Below, one piece after another: positions 44,690 through 56,160 of a stretch of DNA of 64,000 nt. A program made the position numbers and the translations under genes. Location: positions 202,760,726 to 202,824,725 of the forward strand of contig NC_080673.1 of the NCBI RefSeq assembly GCF_030445035.2. The letters are read 5' to 3'. Positions within the stretch are counted from its first letter, which is position 1, and each line of letters starts with the position of its first letter. The DNA is from Dasypus novemcinctus. Taxonomy: Eukaryota > Chordata > Mammalia > Cingulata > Dasypodidae. The notes below the pieces were generated by a model, which did no database searches, was not told where the DNA came from, and saw only the letters and a list, made by a program, of their open reading frames with translations.

Positions 44690-44781
44690 GACATCAGGAG
44701 GAGGAGGGCAGGGAAGGGAAGGGAGGGAAGGGGAGGGCAGGGCAGGAGAGGGAGGGAGGGGAAGGCAGGGGAGGGGAGGCA
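44690..44781 (+). repeat. Purine-rich GGGA/GGGAAG tract
   Basis: About 90 bases almost entirely of A and G with many G3-G4 runs, a candidate for H-DNA or G-quadruplex formation. Confidence 0.8.
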
Positions 44782-45062
44782 CATAATAATACCAAAAGGA
44801 CAACAAACTCTTCCTGAGAGATGGTTCCCAGGAGCCCTTGGGTGATGAGGCTTCATGTGAGTCTACCACTGCCATGTCGGAGTCATTCAGAGGAAAGAGG
44901 GATAGAGAACATTCCAGACAACTGAGCCAGCATCTGAGCCAAGGCAAGGCAATGACAACAGCGAGTTGCTCGTGGAAGCAGGAGCAGAGATACGGCTGCT
45001 AGTCACTTAGTTTTAGAAGAGGGATGATTTAGAGGAGGAGGGGATGGGGAACTGCCCTGCTA
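44782..45062. other. Spacer
   Basis: A phrase at about 44900-44960 (acattccagacaactgagcc) looks like an old repeat. Otherwise nothing was recognised. Confidence 0.3.
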
Positions 45063-45395
45063 GACTTTTTTTTTTATTCATTTATTTCTCCCCACCCCCT
45101 CGTTGTTTGCACTCTCTGTGTGCTATGTCTTTAGGAGGCGCCGGTAACTGAACCCAGGACCTCCAGTGTGGCAGGGAGGCACCTAATCACTTGAACCACC
45201 TCTGTACCCTGCTTTGTTGTGTCTCTCATTATATATTTTTCCTTCTTGTGTCTCTTGTTTCATCATCTTGTGTCAGTTTGCTACGCCTGCCCATCACAAC
45301 AGCTTGCTGTCTTCTTTAGGAGACACCAGGAACCGAACCACAGACCTCCCATGTGGTAGGCGGGAGCCCAGTCGCCTGAGTCACATCAGGTGACT
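45063..45395 (-). mobile_element. DAS-related SINE, dimer-like, antisense
   Basis: Poly(T) opening, then two antisense tRNA-like heads: gtaactgaacccaggacctc with aatcacttgaaccacc, and ggaaccgaaccacagacctc with gcctgagtcacat. The two heads are about 180 bases apart. Confidence 0.7.
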
Positions 45396-46760
45396 TTTTG
45401 TAAAGCTGTCATACTTAAGACAGCCTGATACTGCTGTGAGGATAGACAAACAGAATGGAGCAGAAGAGAGTCCAGCCTACGCAGATAAGGAAGCTTGGCC
45501 TAACGCAGAGAGGACACGATAGGTCAGTTGTGAAAGTGTAGACTATTCAACAAGTGGTGCTGGGAGATTTGTTGCCCCTTTGGGGCAGAAATTAATTTGC
45601 ATCCCTACCTCGAATCCTACACAAAAATCAATTCTAGGTAAATTAAAGAGTTAACTATAAAAAGCAAACCTTGAAAACTTCTAGAAGCCATTAGAGAAGA
45701 CCATCATTACAAGCCAGGGCAGGAAGAATTTCCTCAACGGGCCAAAAGCACAACCCAGCAAAGGCCCCACGCCCTCCACTACGTGAAAATCAAGACCCCC
45801 CAAACCACGTGCAGCGTGAAAGCGCGCCACGTGCAGGGAGAAAGCATTCGCCACCTATAAAACGCACGCTTGATTACTAGAGAAAATGTACAAGAACTAA
45901 AAACCAGCAAGAAGTCACAGACCCCCATAAAAACGTCTGCACAAACAGGAGCAGGCGTTTCCTAAAAGAGGTCGCGAGAAGGAAACATGAAACGACCACC
46001 GGGGACATGGAAATTAAAGCCGCACGAGCGACCGTTAACACCCTCCAGCTTGTCAAAATGTAAAAAGTGTGGGGAAGTGGAGAGTTGGGGGGGGCCTGAG
46101 GCGCCCTCACGCTGGGAGGAGGGCCACTCGCCCAGTGGGTCCAGAACATTCTCTGCCAGTACTTGGGGGTGCTGACGATGGGTACATCCGAAACCCCGCC
46201 ATTCCTCCCCCAAGAAAATACTCTCGAGAAACTGCATCGCCGTCAGAGGGACTGTGGGCAACAGCCCAAATGTCCATTCCCAGGAGAATGGAAGCATTCT
46301 GGAACATTCCATAAGGGAGCAGTGCACAGCTGCTGTAAAAATAGACATATAACCCCCAGCACATCAGCAAGGTCGGAGCTCAGAAACTTCGTGTTGAGTG
46401 AAAAAAAAAATAAAGCCAAGTCCCTGAAGAACTCTTATAGAAGGTTCTATTTATATAAAGTCCAAAAGTCGTGCTCAGCTAAGCACTAGAGGGTTTACAG
46501 CTATATCTTTGTGATAAAACTGTGAAGAAAACCAGGCAGTGATAGAAATGATATTCAGGAAAATGGTTACTTTTGTGCAGACAGAGGGAGGGGGACTTGG
46601 GCAGGGAGGAGGGCACAGCACAATATGTTCTATGCCTGGCACAGAGCTCACAGATGGTTTTTTAAATATGCATCGTGATTTACAGGCCTTGGACGACATC
46701 TTCTTTTATATCCATCAAATATTTTATAATTTCAAACATAGAAAAATAGATATTTGAGGT
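45396..46760 (+). mobile_element. Old LINE-1, end of ORF2 and 3' UTR
   Basis: Contains acaagtggtgctgggagatt, cacaaaaatcaattctaggt, gaaatgatattcaggaaaat and gcaacagcccaaatgtccat. All frames are broken. No intact protein remains. Confidence 0.75.
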
Positions 46761-46862
46761 ACCAAGTTCTTTTGTTTTTTGTTTGTTTTTTTTAAAGCTG
46801 GAAGTGAGGTGGGGATTGTTCGTTGGGTGTGGCTTGGAGCATTAATGAGGAAGAGCGTCTTG
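46761..46862. other. Spacer
   Basis: T-rich sequence, no feature recognised. Confidence 0.3.
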
Positions 46863-47545
46863 GTATGCCAGAGCCGCTATGACAAATACCACGTGACTGT
46901 TGGCTTAATAGGCTTGATTGTCTCATGGCTTCCGAGGCTGCAAGCCCAGCATGGAGGTGTCTGCAAGGCCATGCGTTCTCCCAGGGTCGATAGCCTTCCG
47001 GTGCTGCCTCGCCAAAATCCTTGGAGCTGGGAAGCGACAGTGGCGCAATCAGCTGGGCTCCCGCCTACCATATGGGAGGCCCTGGGTTCGCATCCCGGGG
47101 CCTCCCTGTGAAGGCAGCCTCGCCCGCACGCTGCAGAGTGCCGCCCGGCCCGCAAGCGCCGCGGAGAGCTGACTCAGCAGGGTGACGCAACTAAAAAAGG
47201 GAGACGAGCAAAAAAAAAAAAAAATGCAGACATGCACCCAGCAAATGGACACAGAGAGCAGACAGCAAGCAAGCTGCAAAGGGGAGTGGAAATAAATAAA
47301 AATAAATACAGACACAGAAGAACGCACAGCGAATGGACACAGAGAGCAGACAGCACGCAAAAAGCCGCAAGAGGGGGGAGTTTATAAAAAAGTCCTTGGG
47401 ACTCCCTGGCTTGCATCTCTGCCTCCCTCACATGGTCGTGTCGTAACTAATTGCATCGAAATGGCCTTATTTCCAAATAAGGGGGTTAGGACCTGAATAT
47501 GTCTTTTTGAGGGACACGATTCAACCCAGAACAAACACGAGTGAG
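46863..47545 (-). mobile_element. MLT1-type MaLR LTR, antisense, split by a SINE
   Basis: Left part: ggtatgccagagccgctatg, acaaataccacgtgactg. Right part: ttatttccaaataagggggt, taggacctgaatatgtcttt, gacacgattcaaccca. The SINE at 47027-47390 interrupts it. Confidence 0.75.
47027..47390 (+). mobile_element. Divergent DAS-related SINE with duplicated tail
   Basis: Head gggaagcgacagtggcgcaa, B-box gggttcgcatcccgg. The central body is much shorter than in other copies. The tail motif (gcaaatggacacagagagca and agcgaatggacacagagagc) occurs twice. Flanks are tccttgga and tccttggg. Confidence 0.75.
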
Positions 47546-48179
47546 CTCCCCGGCCTGCGCGAGGCCTGCGGGAAGGCGGGGGACAGGGCGGCCGGCACAG
47601 AAAGGGCCTGTCCCCGCGCCTTCTCCTGCTCGCCCGTGTCCTCTTCTCTCCATCCCAGGGGGACCTTCATCCTGCGGCTTGAGGGGGTGGTCCTGAAACA
47701 GGTGGTCCTGAGCCTATGTCCCTAACACAGCTCGTCCTTGGGGTGCTGGAAGAGCAACTAGCAGGTTCATTCACAGCCCCTCCGGCTCTCCTCTCTCTGT
47801 CTCTCCCTTCCTCTCTGTCTCTTCCCCTCCTTCCCTCTCTCTCTGGAATCTCATTTAACCCCGGAATCAGGAGTGGGTTGGACAGCTCGGCGCCAAGTGG
47901 ACATGTAGAGCAGCCCGGCAAGTAGGGACAGCAGGAGGTGGTGTCCGGGGGGGAGGGGGACGGGGAGGGCCAGGCGTCTGCTCCTGCTTTCAGGGGCCCC
48001 ACTAGGTCTGGAACACCCAGGGGCTGTGTCCCAGTGCTCACTTGTGTGGAGTGGCCGAATGACAACAAACTGTGAGCGGGAGGTGGGGAGAAAGACCAAC
48101 TCACTCATCTCCAGATCTTGCAGAGCCCAGCTCAAAAAATATATGAAGGACTGAAACAGGTGTGGTGCACACTTAGAAT
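47391..48179. other. Spacer after the MLT1 end, includes a polypyrimidine tract
   Basis: After 47545 the sequence is GC-rich. A pyrimidine-rich tract lies at about 47785-47850 (tctcctctctctgtctctcc). No exon was recognised. Confidence 0.35.
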
Positions 48180-48525
48180 AATCCGGAGTCTTTCTTCTGC
48201 TTCGCTGGGGGCTCTGGCCCACCCCTCTCCAGCCTCAGGTCCTCCCACCCTTCTCTCTTCTACACACCAGGCATGCTCCCGCCTCAGGGCCTTTGCACAT
48301 GCTGCCAGCCAAGCTCCTCCCCCAAGAGTCTCCACTGTTCTCTCCCTTACTGCACACAGGCCTCCGCTCAAACCTCACCCCACCCAAGCCCTTCTACCTG
48401 CCCACCTGGCTTTCTTCTCCAAAGTACTCATCACCACCTATCATGATGTAAATTGTCTGTCTCCTCCCATCACATGCAAGCTTCATGGAGAAGGAAGAGC
48501 CTGCTTTCCCACCACTATGTCTAAG
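48180..48525 (+). repeat. L2 3' half
   Basis: Contains gcctcagggcctttgcacat, aagtactcatcaccacctat and gtctgtctcctcccatcaca. Confidence 0.75.
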
Positions 48526-50639
48526 CTAGAACTGCACTGGCCATACCGGGTCCCTGATACACATTGATTCAAGGATTGTAAGCCGCACGGATAGACAAAG
48601 TCTTACTGTCTTATGATTCTTCTTTGGTAGAAAAATGGAAATACAAAGGCAGGATTCACTCCTGCCCCATCTGACCCCATCCATGCAGGGCCACTGGCCT
48701 CGGGACCCACTGTGGTCTGGAAGGGGCCCGTGCCCCAAGGGACCCTCTGGCCCTGCTGCCCTCACCTGGCCCCAGGCATCCCCAGGAGGGACCGCAGAGC
48801 GTCCGCGCAGAAGCCACAGATTCAAGGTTATGTGTGACCAGGAAGGAAAAAGAAGGTTCCCGTGACCGGAGTCCCAGGGGCTGCCGGGGGACCCCCCCTT
48901 CCAAAGATTCACGGGGAGCCCCATCGTGGTGTTTCCCTCCCAGCACCCCCGGGCTAACGGCTCAGACCCTGACACCGGGGCACGTGGCTGCAGTCAGGAC
49001 TCAGTGGACATCCTGGGGGGCCCCGGGGAAGCCGGGTGCCCGGTGTGCGCGTGAGTCACGCACGGGAGGAACGCTCCCGTTGCCACGTCACCTGGACACG
49101 TTGGAGGGCACGCCTGCCCGCGACAGCCGCGCCCGGGCTGGGCTGCTGAAATGGAGTGCGGCGCCTCTGTGCAAGTCTGGGGGGTGGGGGGACGACAGGG
49201 GCGTGATCGTCGTGATCCCAGGCTTTTTTTAAAAACTGGGATAATGAACTATAAATTGCTCAGGGGCCTGGGATGCTATTTTCTGACAAACGTAAGCCCA
49301 GACTCCGCGCTTGCTTCGCAGCCCGCCCCGGAGGCCGGTCTCCCATTTCCACGCCTCCAGCTCAGCTGCTTCCAGAAAATGACCTCGGCTGCTGTAGAAC
49401 AGAAGAGGAAGTTGCTGGCTGGGCCTGAGCTGAAGTCTCCATCAGGGACGGACAGATGCCGAACACATCGGCCCCTGGAAGGCCGGGAGGGGGCTGCGTT
49501 CTGGCTCCCCCCAAGGCCCCCGGCAGGGGCTCACTGAGACCCTCGAGGAGGCTCGTTCCGGGGACTGGCCAGGGCAGCTCAGCTGGGGGCACCACGGGCC
49601 CCTGAAATCCACCCGGGGCAGAGGATCCCAGCCCTGCTCACACAAAGCACCTACTGTGGGCTGATTGGTGTTAGCTCCATTCACCCAGGTGGCACTGCAT
49701 TCGTTCTTTCACCATTCATTCATTCGATAACTCTCCTGTGGCACAGGGCTAGAGGAAGAAGCCGGGGGAAAAGCCACACGTGGGCCCTCTCCTCTCCAGG
49801 AAGGCGCTTGTGGGCCCATTTGACAGATGCGAAAGGCAAGGCCAGGGGTGTCCCCGAGCTGCAGAGGGGACGCATGTCCCTGCTCTCCCACCGCCACGAT
49901 GCATACCCCCAAGAAGGAGATGCCACGTCGGGAGCCACGTTTTGCCCCCTAATCCTGGCTCCCGCATTAGATCCTGGGGGCACAAGCCTGGATTGGCCCC
50001 CGGGAGCCCAGAAACTGCTGGTTGAATGACTAGTGAAGGAATCAAGGGTATGAGGCCAGGAAAAGGGCTGCCTCCGGGGACCGTCGCCTGTCCTGGCCTC
50101 TATGACAGTGGACCGCCAGGGTGACCCACGGGGAGCCTAGGGGCCTTGATTTCCAAGGAATGAGGACGAGCGGCTAGAGCACTCCTTCCCAGGGAAGCGT
50201 GGACGTGCTTGGGATGAGTGCTCCCCGGCGCTGGGAGGAGCACCCCTGCCTGCGGAAACGGGGTGGGCACCCGGCCGTGGTCAAACCAAGGACACACCGC
50301 ACGGAAAACTCGAGGTCCTGGGGTGCTCTTTTGGAGGCCAAGGATATCTCCTGAGGACGTCTCTTTAAGAGAAACAAGTGAATCTCTGTCTGGTCTGAGA
50401 GCAGAGCAGGGCCCAGTGCAGTGGACTTGGGTGCTGGCGGAGGGACTTGAAGGTCAGCCCCTGCCGCCGGCCTTGACCTCCCTCCCTCCCCTCCAAAACG
50501 AACTCCTACCACATGCCAGACCCCGCGGGAGGCCCTGGAGTTTTTCTAGTGGGGAAGAAAGACACTAGGAAAATCAAGGAATAAAACAGCTTCAAAGGAG
50601 GCCCGCGGCCCATCCTCCTCCCAGTAAAGCCCCATCGCC
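48526..50639. other. Non-coding spacer
   Basis: A MIR-like antisense phrase lies at about 49815 (ggcccatttgacagatgcga). No exon or other repeat was recognised. Frames here are GC artefacts. Confidence 0.35.
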
Positions 50640-51470
50640 GTCCTGCTGGGTCGCCTCCAGCCTTCACGTCGTCCACGTGACTCAACACCTCCAGTCACTC
50701 GGGCCAAAACCCTCGGCGCCCTCCCGGACGCCTCTTCCTCTCGCGCCCCCATCCAATCTGGGGTCAATCCTGCCGGCTCCGCCTTCCACACCTGCCCCAG
50801 CACTACAGCCACTGCTGCCCACCCTCCCTGTGGCCACTCAGCCTGCACCACCTGGCCCCTTGCTGCCTCCAACTCCCTTGTACTTCCCTGCTACTGTCAA
50901 GCCTCAGCACAGCCACTGTCCTTGACCCCGAGGCCTGTCGAGCTGCCCTCCAAGCCTTCCCAGGGCCTCCCAGCTGGCTTGCAGGAAACCCAAGAGTCCT
51001 CTGGCATCTACCCGGGGCTGCCCTGGGATTTCTTGAGCTCCATCGCCTCCTCCCTCCCTCTGCTCACTGCCCTCCAGCCAGCACCTCAGGGCCTTTGCAG
51101 CTGCTGTTCGCTTGGTCCCGAATGCTCTCCCTCTAGGGACCCACATGGCTCACATAGTCGCCTCTGAGTCTTGGCCCAGGTAGTCCCTTATGGGAGAAGG
51201 TTTCCCTAACCATTCATTTTTAAATTGAAACTCTATCCCCCAACTCCCTGCCCTCCCCATTGCACTTTCCACTTTATTTACCCCCCTAGTACTTACCACG
51301 TATCATGTATTAGACTTACATGCTCTGTTTTTGTTTATTGTATATGTTTTGTTCACTGCTCTATCCCTTTTACTTTGCCCATGGTGGCTGGTGCTGCAGG
51401 ATGCTCTGTGATGTGCCCTAGGGACCCAAATGTCCATGCCTTTCTGTCTCTCCTCTAGCTGACCAGAGCC
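50640..51470 (+). repeat. L2, longer copy
   Basis: Contains tccagtcactcgggccaaaa, ccaatctggggtcaatcctg, acctcagggcctttgcagct, agtacttaccacgtatcat and a tttgttcactgctctatccc tail. Confidence 0.75.
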
Positions 51471-51689
51471 CCCCGAGAAGATTCTCTGAGGATACCTGAA
51501 GGCAGCACACCGAGCTTTCAGGTTCTGAGAAGCAAGCAAGGAAAAGGCTTCAGGCTCCACATCCAGCAGGTAGATTTCCACCTGATTCCTGGTTTAGGGT
51601 CAACCGCCCTCAACGGTACCTGCTGCCCCCTCCAGAGAATAAATCTTTGGTATTTGGCATGGGGGATTGGGGGTGGGGGTGGCGATGAG
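51471..51689. other. Spacer
   Basis: No feature recognised. Confidence 0.3.
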
Positions 51690-51900
51690 AATCAGTCTTC
51701 AAACTGTTTGGAGTTGCTGGGATGGAGGAGCTAACTCACACGTGGGAAGCTACATATGAGCTACACCAGCTCCCCCGAATTGGTTATCTCATTTGTTCCC
51801 TTATTTGTTTTTGTTTATCGGAGGTACCAGGCATCAAACCCAGGACCTCATATTTGGGAAACAGGCATTCGACCCCTTGAGCTCCATCTGCTCCCCAGCT
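51690..51900 (-). mobile_element. DAS-related SINE heads, antisense
   Basis: A clear head at about 51815-51897 (caggcatcaaacccaggacc, cattcgaccccttgagctcc) and a weaker one at about 51735-51780 (acgtgggaagctacatatga). Confidence 0.55.
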
Positions 51901-52439
51901 AACTGCTTTTTAAGCAGCTTTCCAAACTCTTGTTTTGAGTCCTTCTTCGCCCCCACTTCTCAAGGTACCTGATGCCACCAGTTCCAGAGTCTTTGGCTGG
52001 AGGTGGTGGAAGAGACCTTCTTAGTCCTTCTTAGGTTGGCGTTATCAGTTATCACTTGTCAATTTGCTTTCCAGCTTCCTAAGTCCTGTGGCTGTTATTT
52101 AACCTTCCCTCTACCTCCCCCACTTTTTTTTTTTTTAGCCTTGTAGGTTAATGGATTTTTTTACTAAAACAAACCTTTTACTCTTGTTTTAGTGGGGTTT
52201 AGGAAGGAGTAAAGATAAACTACTGTGACCAGTTTGCCAATTATAACTATAGATTGTCCACATGTAACAGTCTGTCTTGTTTAACAAGCAATCTTGGCAT
52301 CATCCAACTCAGAGCCTAAAAGCAAGTGTTCTCAGGAGGAAAAGGTTTATACCCCGCAGCAAGGTGCCACTGTCCCCCCACCAGAAAGGACAGAGTCAGA
52401 CAGACAGATGGCATCAACCACCTGTGAGGCCGGGGCAGC
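51901..52439. other. AT-rich spacer
   Basis: A T run lies at 52125-52137. No feature was recognised. Confidence 0.3.
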
Positions 52440-52765
52440 CAGAGGTCTCACACTGCAGGTGAGTGTCCAATGGGATGAGTCTGGAACTTTCTATACACTT
52501 AACCTACTCCTCCGTGACTCAACCATTCCACTCCCAGCAACTTACCAGAGAGAAAGCAAAGCGTATGGCCCTAGAAAAGATATACATGAATGTGCATAGC
52601 AGTTTAATCCACAATAACCAAAAGCTACAAGCAACCCAACATGTATACTACCATATATTATTAATGCAATGGAATATTCATGCAGTGGAAAACTACCCAG
52701 CAATAAAGAGAAAGAACCAGCTTCTGGGAATTCCGCTCTTGGCAATGGCAAAGTAACTCCTATCA
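52440..52765 (+). mobile_element. LINE-1 3' region fragment
   Basis: Contains actcaaccattccactccca, cacaataaccaaaagctaca and gcaatggaatattcatgcag. Confidence 0.7.
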
Positions 52766-52774
52766 GAATGAGCG

Positions 52775-52797
52775 CGCACACACACACACACACACAA
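52775..52797 (+). repeat. CA microsatellite
   Basis: About eleven CA units. Confidence 0.9.
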
Positions 52798-53029
52798 ATA
52801 ACTATTAACTCTGAGCAACGACCTAAAGGCAGCGAAGACCAGATTCTGGGGGTACCAGCACTTGTAAGAAGGGAAAGGCACCAGGCGAGCTCCCCGGTTT
52901 TTTATGGTATTCAGCCTGATAACAGGACCCACGCTGTACCTTGCAGTGCAGCTAAAATTGTGATACCAGCCTGCAGTCTTAGTGGCTTTATTAAGCAGTG
53001 GATAGGATTTTTCTGTCTTTGGAAAGGGT
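52798..53029. other. Spacer
   Basis: No feature recognised. Confidence 0.3.
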
Positions 53030-54154
53030 TGGGGGGGATTTAAGAAAGACGAGAGCCCCAAATTCTGTATATATACTCTGCTCAAATCTCAGGCTGACCC
53101 CTTTACACATGTTTGACTCCAAGCAGCCAGGCTAAGACCAAAAAAGAACCGAAATGAGATTTCAGCGGCTGCCCACTGCAGGGGAAGGATTTACATCTTG
53201 AGTTTGGCCAAGTTATCTGCCTGTAAAACAAAAGTGAATGCTCTTCAGAGTAGCAGAATAAAATCTAGAGTCTCTACAGCGTATCACTTACAATATCCAG
53301 GATACGATCCAAAATTACTTGACACTTGGAGAAAGAGGGAAGTGTGATTCACACTCAGGAGAAAAGACAATCAACTGGGACTCACCCAAAACTGACTCAG
53401 GTATTGGTGATAGCAAACAGGTTTTTTAAAGGGGTTGTTATAACTACCCTCAAGGATGCAAAAAATCCTAAAAATCTCACCAGAGAAACAGGAACTACTA
53501 AGCGAGTTAAATGGGAATTCCAGACCTACACTACAGTTCCTGAAATAAAAGATTCACTAGATGGACTAAAAAGACAAACTTGAGCTTCCAGAAGAAAAAG
53601 TAGATAAACTTGAAGACAGACAACAGAAAGTATCCAACCTAAAGAGCAGAGAAGGAAAGTTGCTTTTTTTTTTTTAAATGAAGAGCCTCAGGTGCCTTTG
53701 GTAGAAGATCAAAAGTTCTACCACATGTGTAAACAGAGTCCAAGAAGGAGAGGAGAGAATGGGCCAGAAAATAGAACATATTAGTAATAATGACAGAAAG
53801 TGTCTCCAACTGGGTGAAAAATACAAATTTACAAAGATTCAGGAAGCTCAGACTCCCCAAGCAGGGATGAGTACAAAGAAAAGCCCACTAAATAACATCA
53901 TAACCAAATTATTGAAAGTCAAAGATAAAGAAATATTTTGAAAGTAGAAAAAGATGACTCATTACGAACAAGGGAACAACTGAAATGACCACGGCTTTCC
54001 ATTAGAAACAATGGAAGCCAAAAGACAGTGGAACGACATCTTTAAAGTGCTGAAACATGCTCTCAGCCCAAAATGATATGTCCAGTGAAAACACCCTTAA
54101 ATCATGAGGATGAATGAAAGAGATCTTCAGATAAAAATAAAACTATGAGGATGC
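53030..54154 (+). mobile_element. LINE-1 5' region
   Basis: Contains gtatcacttacaatatccag, gatacgatccaaaattactt, aatgaccacggctttccatt, acaatggaagccaaaagaca and atgatatgtccagtgaaaac, all standard for the 5' region of old L1M-type elements. It ends where the NUP35 retrocopy starts. Confidence 0.75.
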
Positions 54155-55620
54155 GAACCAGTGATGCTGGGTTCACCCACCTCTCCAAAGCCAGGGGTTA
54201 GTGCCCAGTTCTTACCTGGATTTTTAGTGGGGGATTTGCCAGCTCCAGTGACTCTCCAACCTCAATCAATGAGTGGCCCTTCAGGAGGAGGAATGGACAT
54301 GAGCTCACCTTTACTTGCAGGTGGGTGACCACCACAACCAGGTACCAGCTCATAAAGATGGACGTAGAGCTCCACCCGTTAGAATGTATATGACCATATT
54401 TCCAGCCCAAGACTTGGATCAGTTCCTTCAGCTTCAAGAAGACAGCCAAACATTTCAGCAATGCAGAGTCCTCTTGTTGGAGTTCCAGCTACTACTCCTG
54501 GAACTGGACAAAGTATATTTAGTCCAGCAAATATTAGCCAACCACGAAACACTACATGATCTCCTGCCTAGTTGGAGTCTTTCTATACCCAGGGAGATTC
54601 TCTGACTTCAGAAGATCACCTCGATGACACTTGGGTGGCTGTGTTTGGATTTCCTCAAGCATCTGCATCCTAGATATTTTTGCAACTTGCACAATAAGAG
54701 AATATCTTAAAATATGTGATATCTAACAGAGGAAACTAGATGCATATTCATTATCAATCTAAACTGCAGGCCTAGAAAGCCTCAAACAAAGATGGGAGGA
54801 TTTTTGGCGAGTCTGTCATGATTGGTGTAAAACCAGGTATAGATAAAAAGTGTAACGGAAAACAGAGACAGGTGTGCTTTATCATCTCATCTCTAACCTT
54901 TACCACACCAATCCAAACCTTAGTTACCCCATCCCAATCTGGAAGTAATCCTGGGATTTCTACCATTAGAACTATTGCTACTACATGTAAAGCTTCTACT
55001 AGAGACTATCAGGTTATTGCTGACATACGAATGCCAAAAAAAGATGAAAATCTTGTATCTAAAGAGATGGAGCACATGCTCGGTTGGTAGTATAATAAAA
55101 GTGGAGGATTCCACTACAAAAATGGAGATGGCTACACTAAAAAAGAGTTAGCTGAGTACTGCCAGTCTCCTTCGGTTCATTATATAACCACTCTTGGCAC
55201 ATGCGGATGCTATCTCATACTTTTTTTAGAAACCTTTTTCTTTAAGGAAACAGTATATTTGTAGCTCGCACTTTAAAAGATGTATAAGATACCGTTTTAA
55301 GAAACTGAAAATCCATGTAAATAGGATTTTGTGCTTTCCATGATAGTGTATGCTTAAACACAAGAAATCCAGCATTGATTACTGTAAATTATATTATTGC
55401 GTTTGTGGCAAGACTTAGTCTTCATGAGAAACTGGGGCAAATTTCCAGAATGGGAACTGTGTAGCCCCTTCTACCAAGTCATAAAGATTATTATTAGCTG
55501 TTTGAATTATGATCTTTGAGTTTAGATAGTGTTTAATACTTTAATAACCATGGCTTTTGTATATGTCCTGTTGTGAATTGTCATCTTTCAGTATTCTAAA
55601 ACTGAAATAGTCTTTAAAAA
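54155..55620 (+). pseudogene. NUP35P: NUP35 (NUP53) processed pseudogene, 5' truncated
   Basis: Reads as an intronless copy of the nuclear pore protein NUP35/NUP53. Segments in order: [20 protein letters not shown] (54164 onward), MQSPLVGVP (about 54461), [12 protein letters not shown], then the RRM-type (MPPN) domain stretch [24 protein letters not shown], and the C-terminus KKDENLVSKEMEHMLGW ending at the stop at 55088-55090. The first 15 or so codons and the 5' UTR are missing. At least seven premature stops are present (for example tga at about 54317 and tag in aactag at about 54736), plus a compensated frameshift at about 54335-54380, so no protein can be made. The last 90 codons remain open. 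Roughly 530 bases of 3' UTR follow. A working copy spans many exons, so an intronless, decayed copy shows retroposition. The parent gene is at another locus. Confidence 0.9.
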
Positions 55621-55629
55621 CCTACTACC

Positions 55630-56036
55630 CTAGGGAAGCAGACTTGGCCCAATGGATAGGGTATCCACCTACCACATGGGAGGTCCATGGTTCAAACCCC
55701 GGGCCTCCTTGACCGTGTGGAGCTGGCCCTTGCGCAGTGCTGATGCGCACAAGGAGTGCCGTGCCACGCAGGGGTGCCCTGTAAGAAGAGCCACCCAGTG
55801 CAAAATGAAGTCCAGCCTGCCCAAGATTAGTGCTGCACACTCAGAGAGCTGAAGGAGCGGGATGATACAACAAAAAGAGACACAGATTCCCAGTACCACT
55901 GATAAGGATGGAAGCAGTCACAGAAGAACACACAGCGAATGGACACAGAGAGCAGACAACTGGGTGGGCGGGGGGTGGGGGGGGAAGGGGAGAGGAAAAA
56001 AAAAGTCCATAAATCCTTTCCAAAAAAAAAAAAACC
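55630..56036 (+). mobile_element. DAS-type SINE following the NUP35 retrocopy
   Basis: Head gcagacttggcccaatggat, B-box ggttcaaaccccggg, body, poly(A) at about 56022-56034. It sits where the retrocopy's 3' end or poly(A) tail would be. Confidence 0.88.
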
Positions 56037-56160
56037 ATAATACAGAGACAGACCTAAAAGGCCAATAGATAAATTAAAATGGAATTCTAAAAAAAAATTC
56101 AAGAATGAAATATTGATTCATACGACACCATGAATAAATCTCACCAACACGATGACCGAA
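56037..56160 (+). mobile_element. LINE-1 5' region, remainder
   Basis: Contains gccaatagataaattaaaat and ggaattctaaaaaaaaattc, wording from the same old L1 5' region as 53030-54154. This suggests that the NUP35 copy landed in that L1. Confidence 0.45.

Noticed and set aside
54818-55090. An intact 90-codon frame as a small NUP35-derived gene
   Set aside because: It is the surviving C-terminal part of a processed pseudogene. Stops lie directly upstream and there is no sign of a promoter or of selection.
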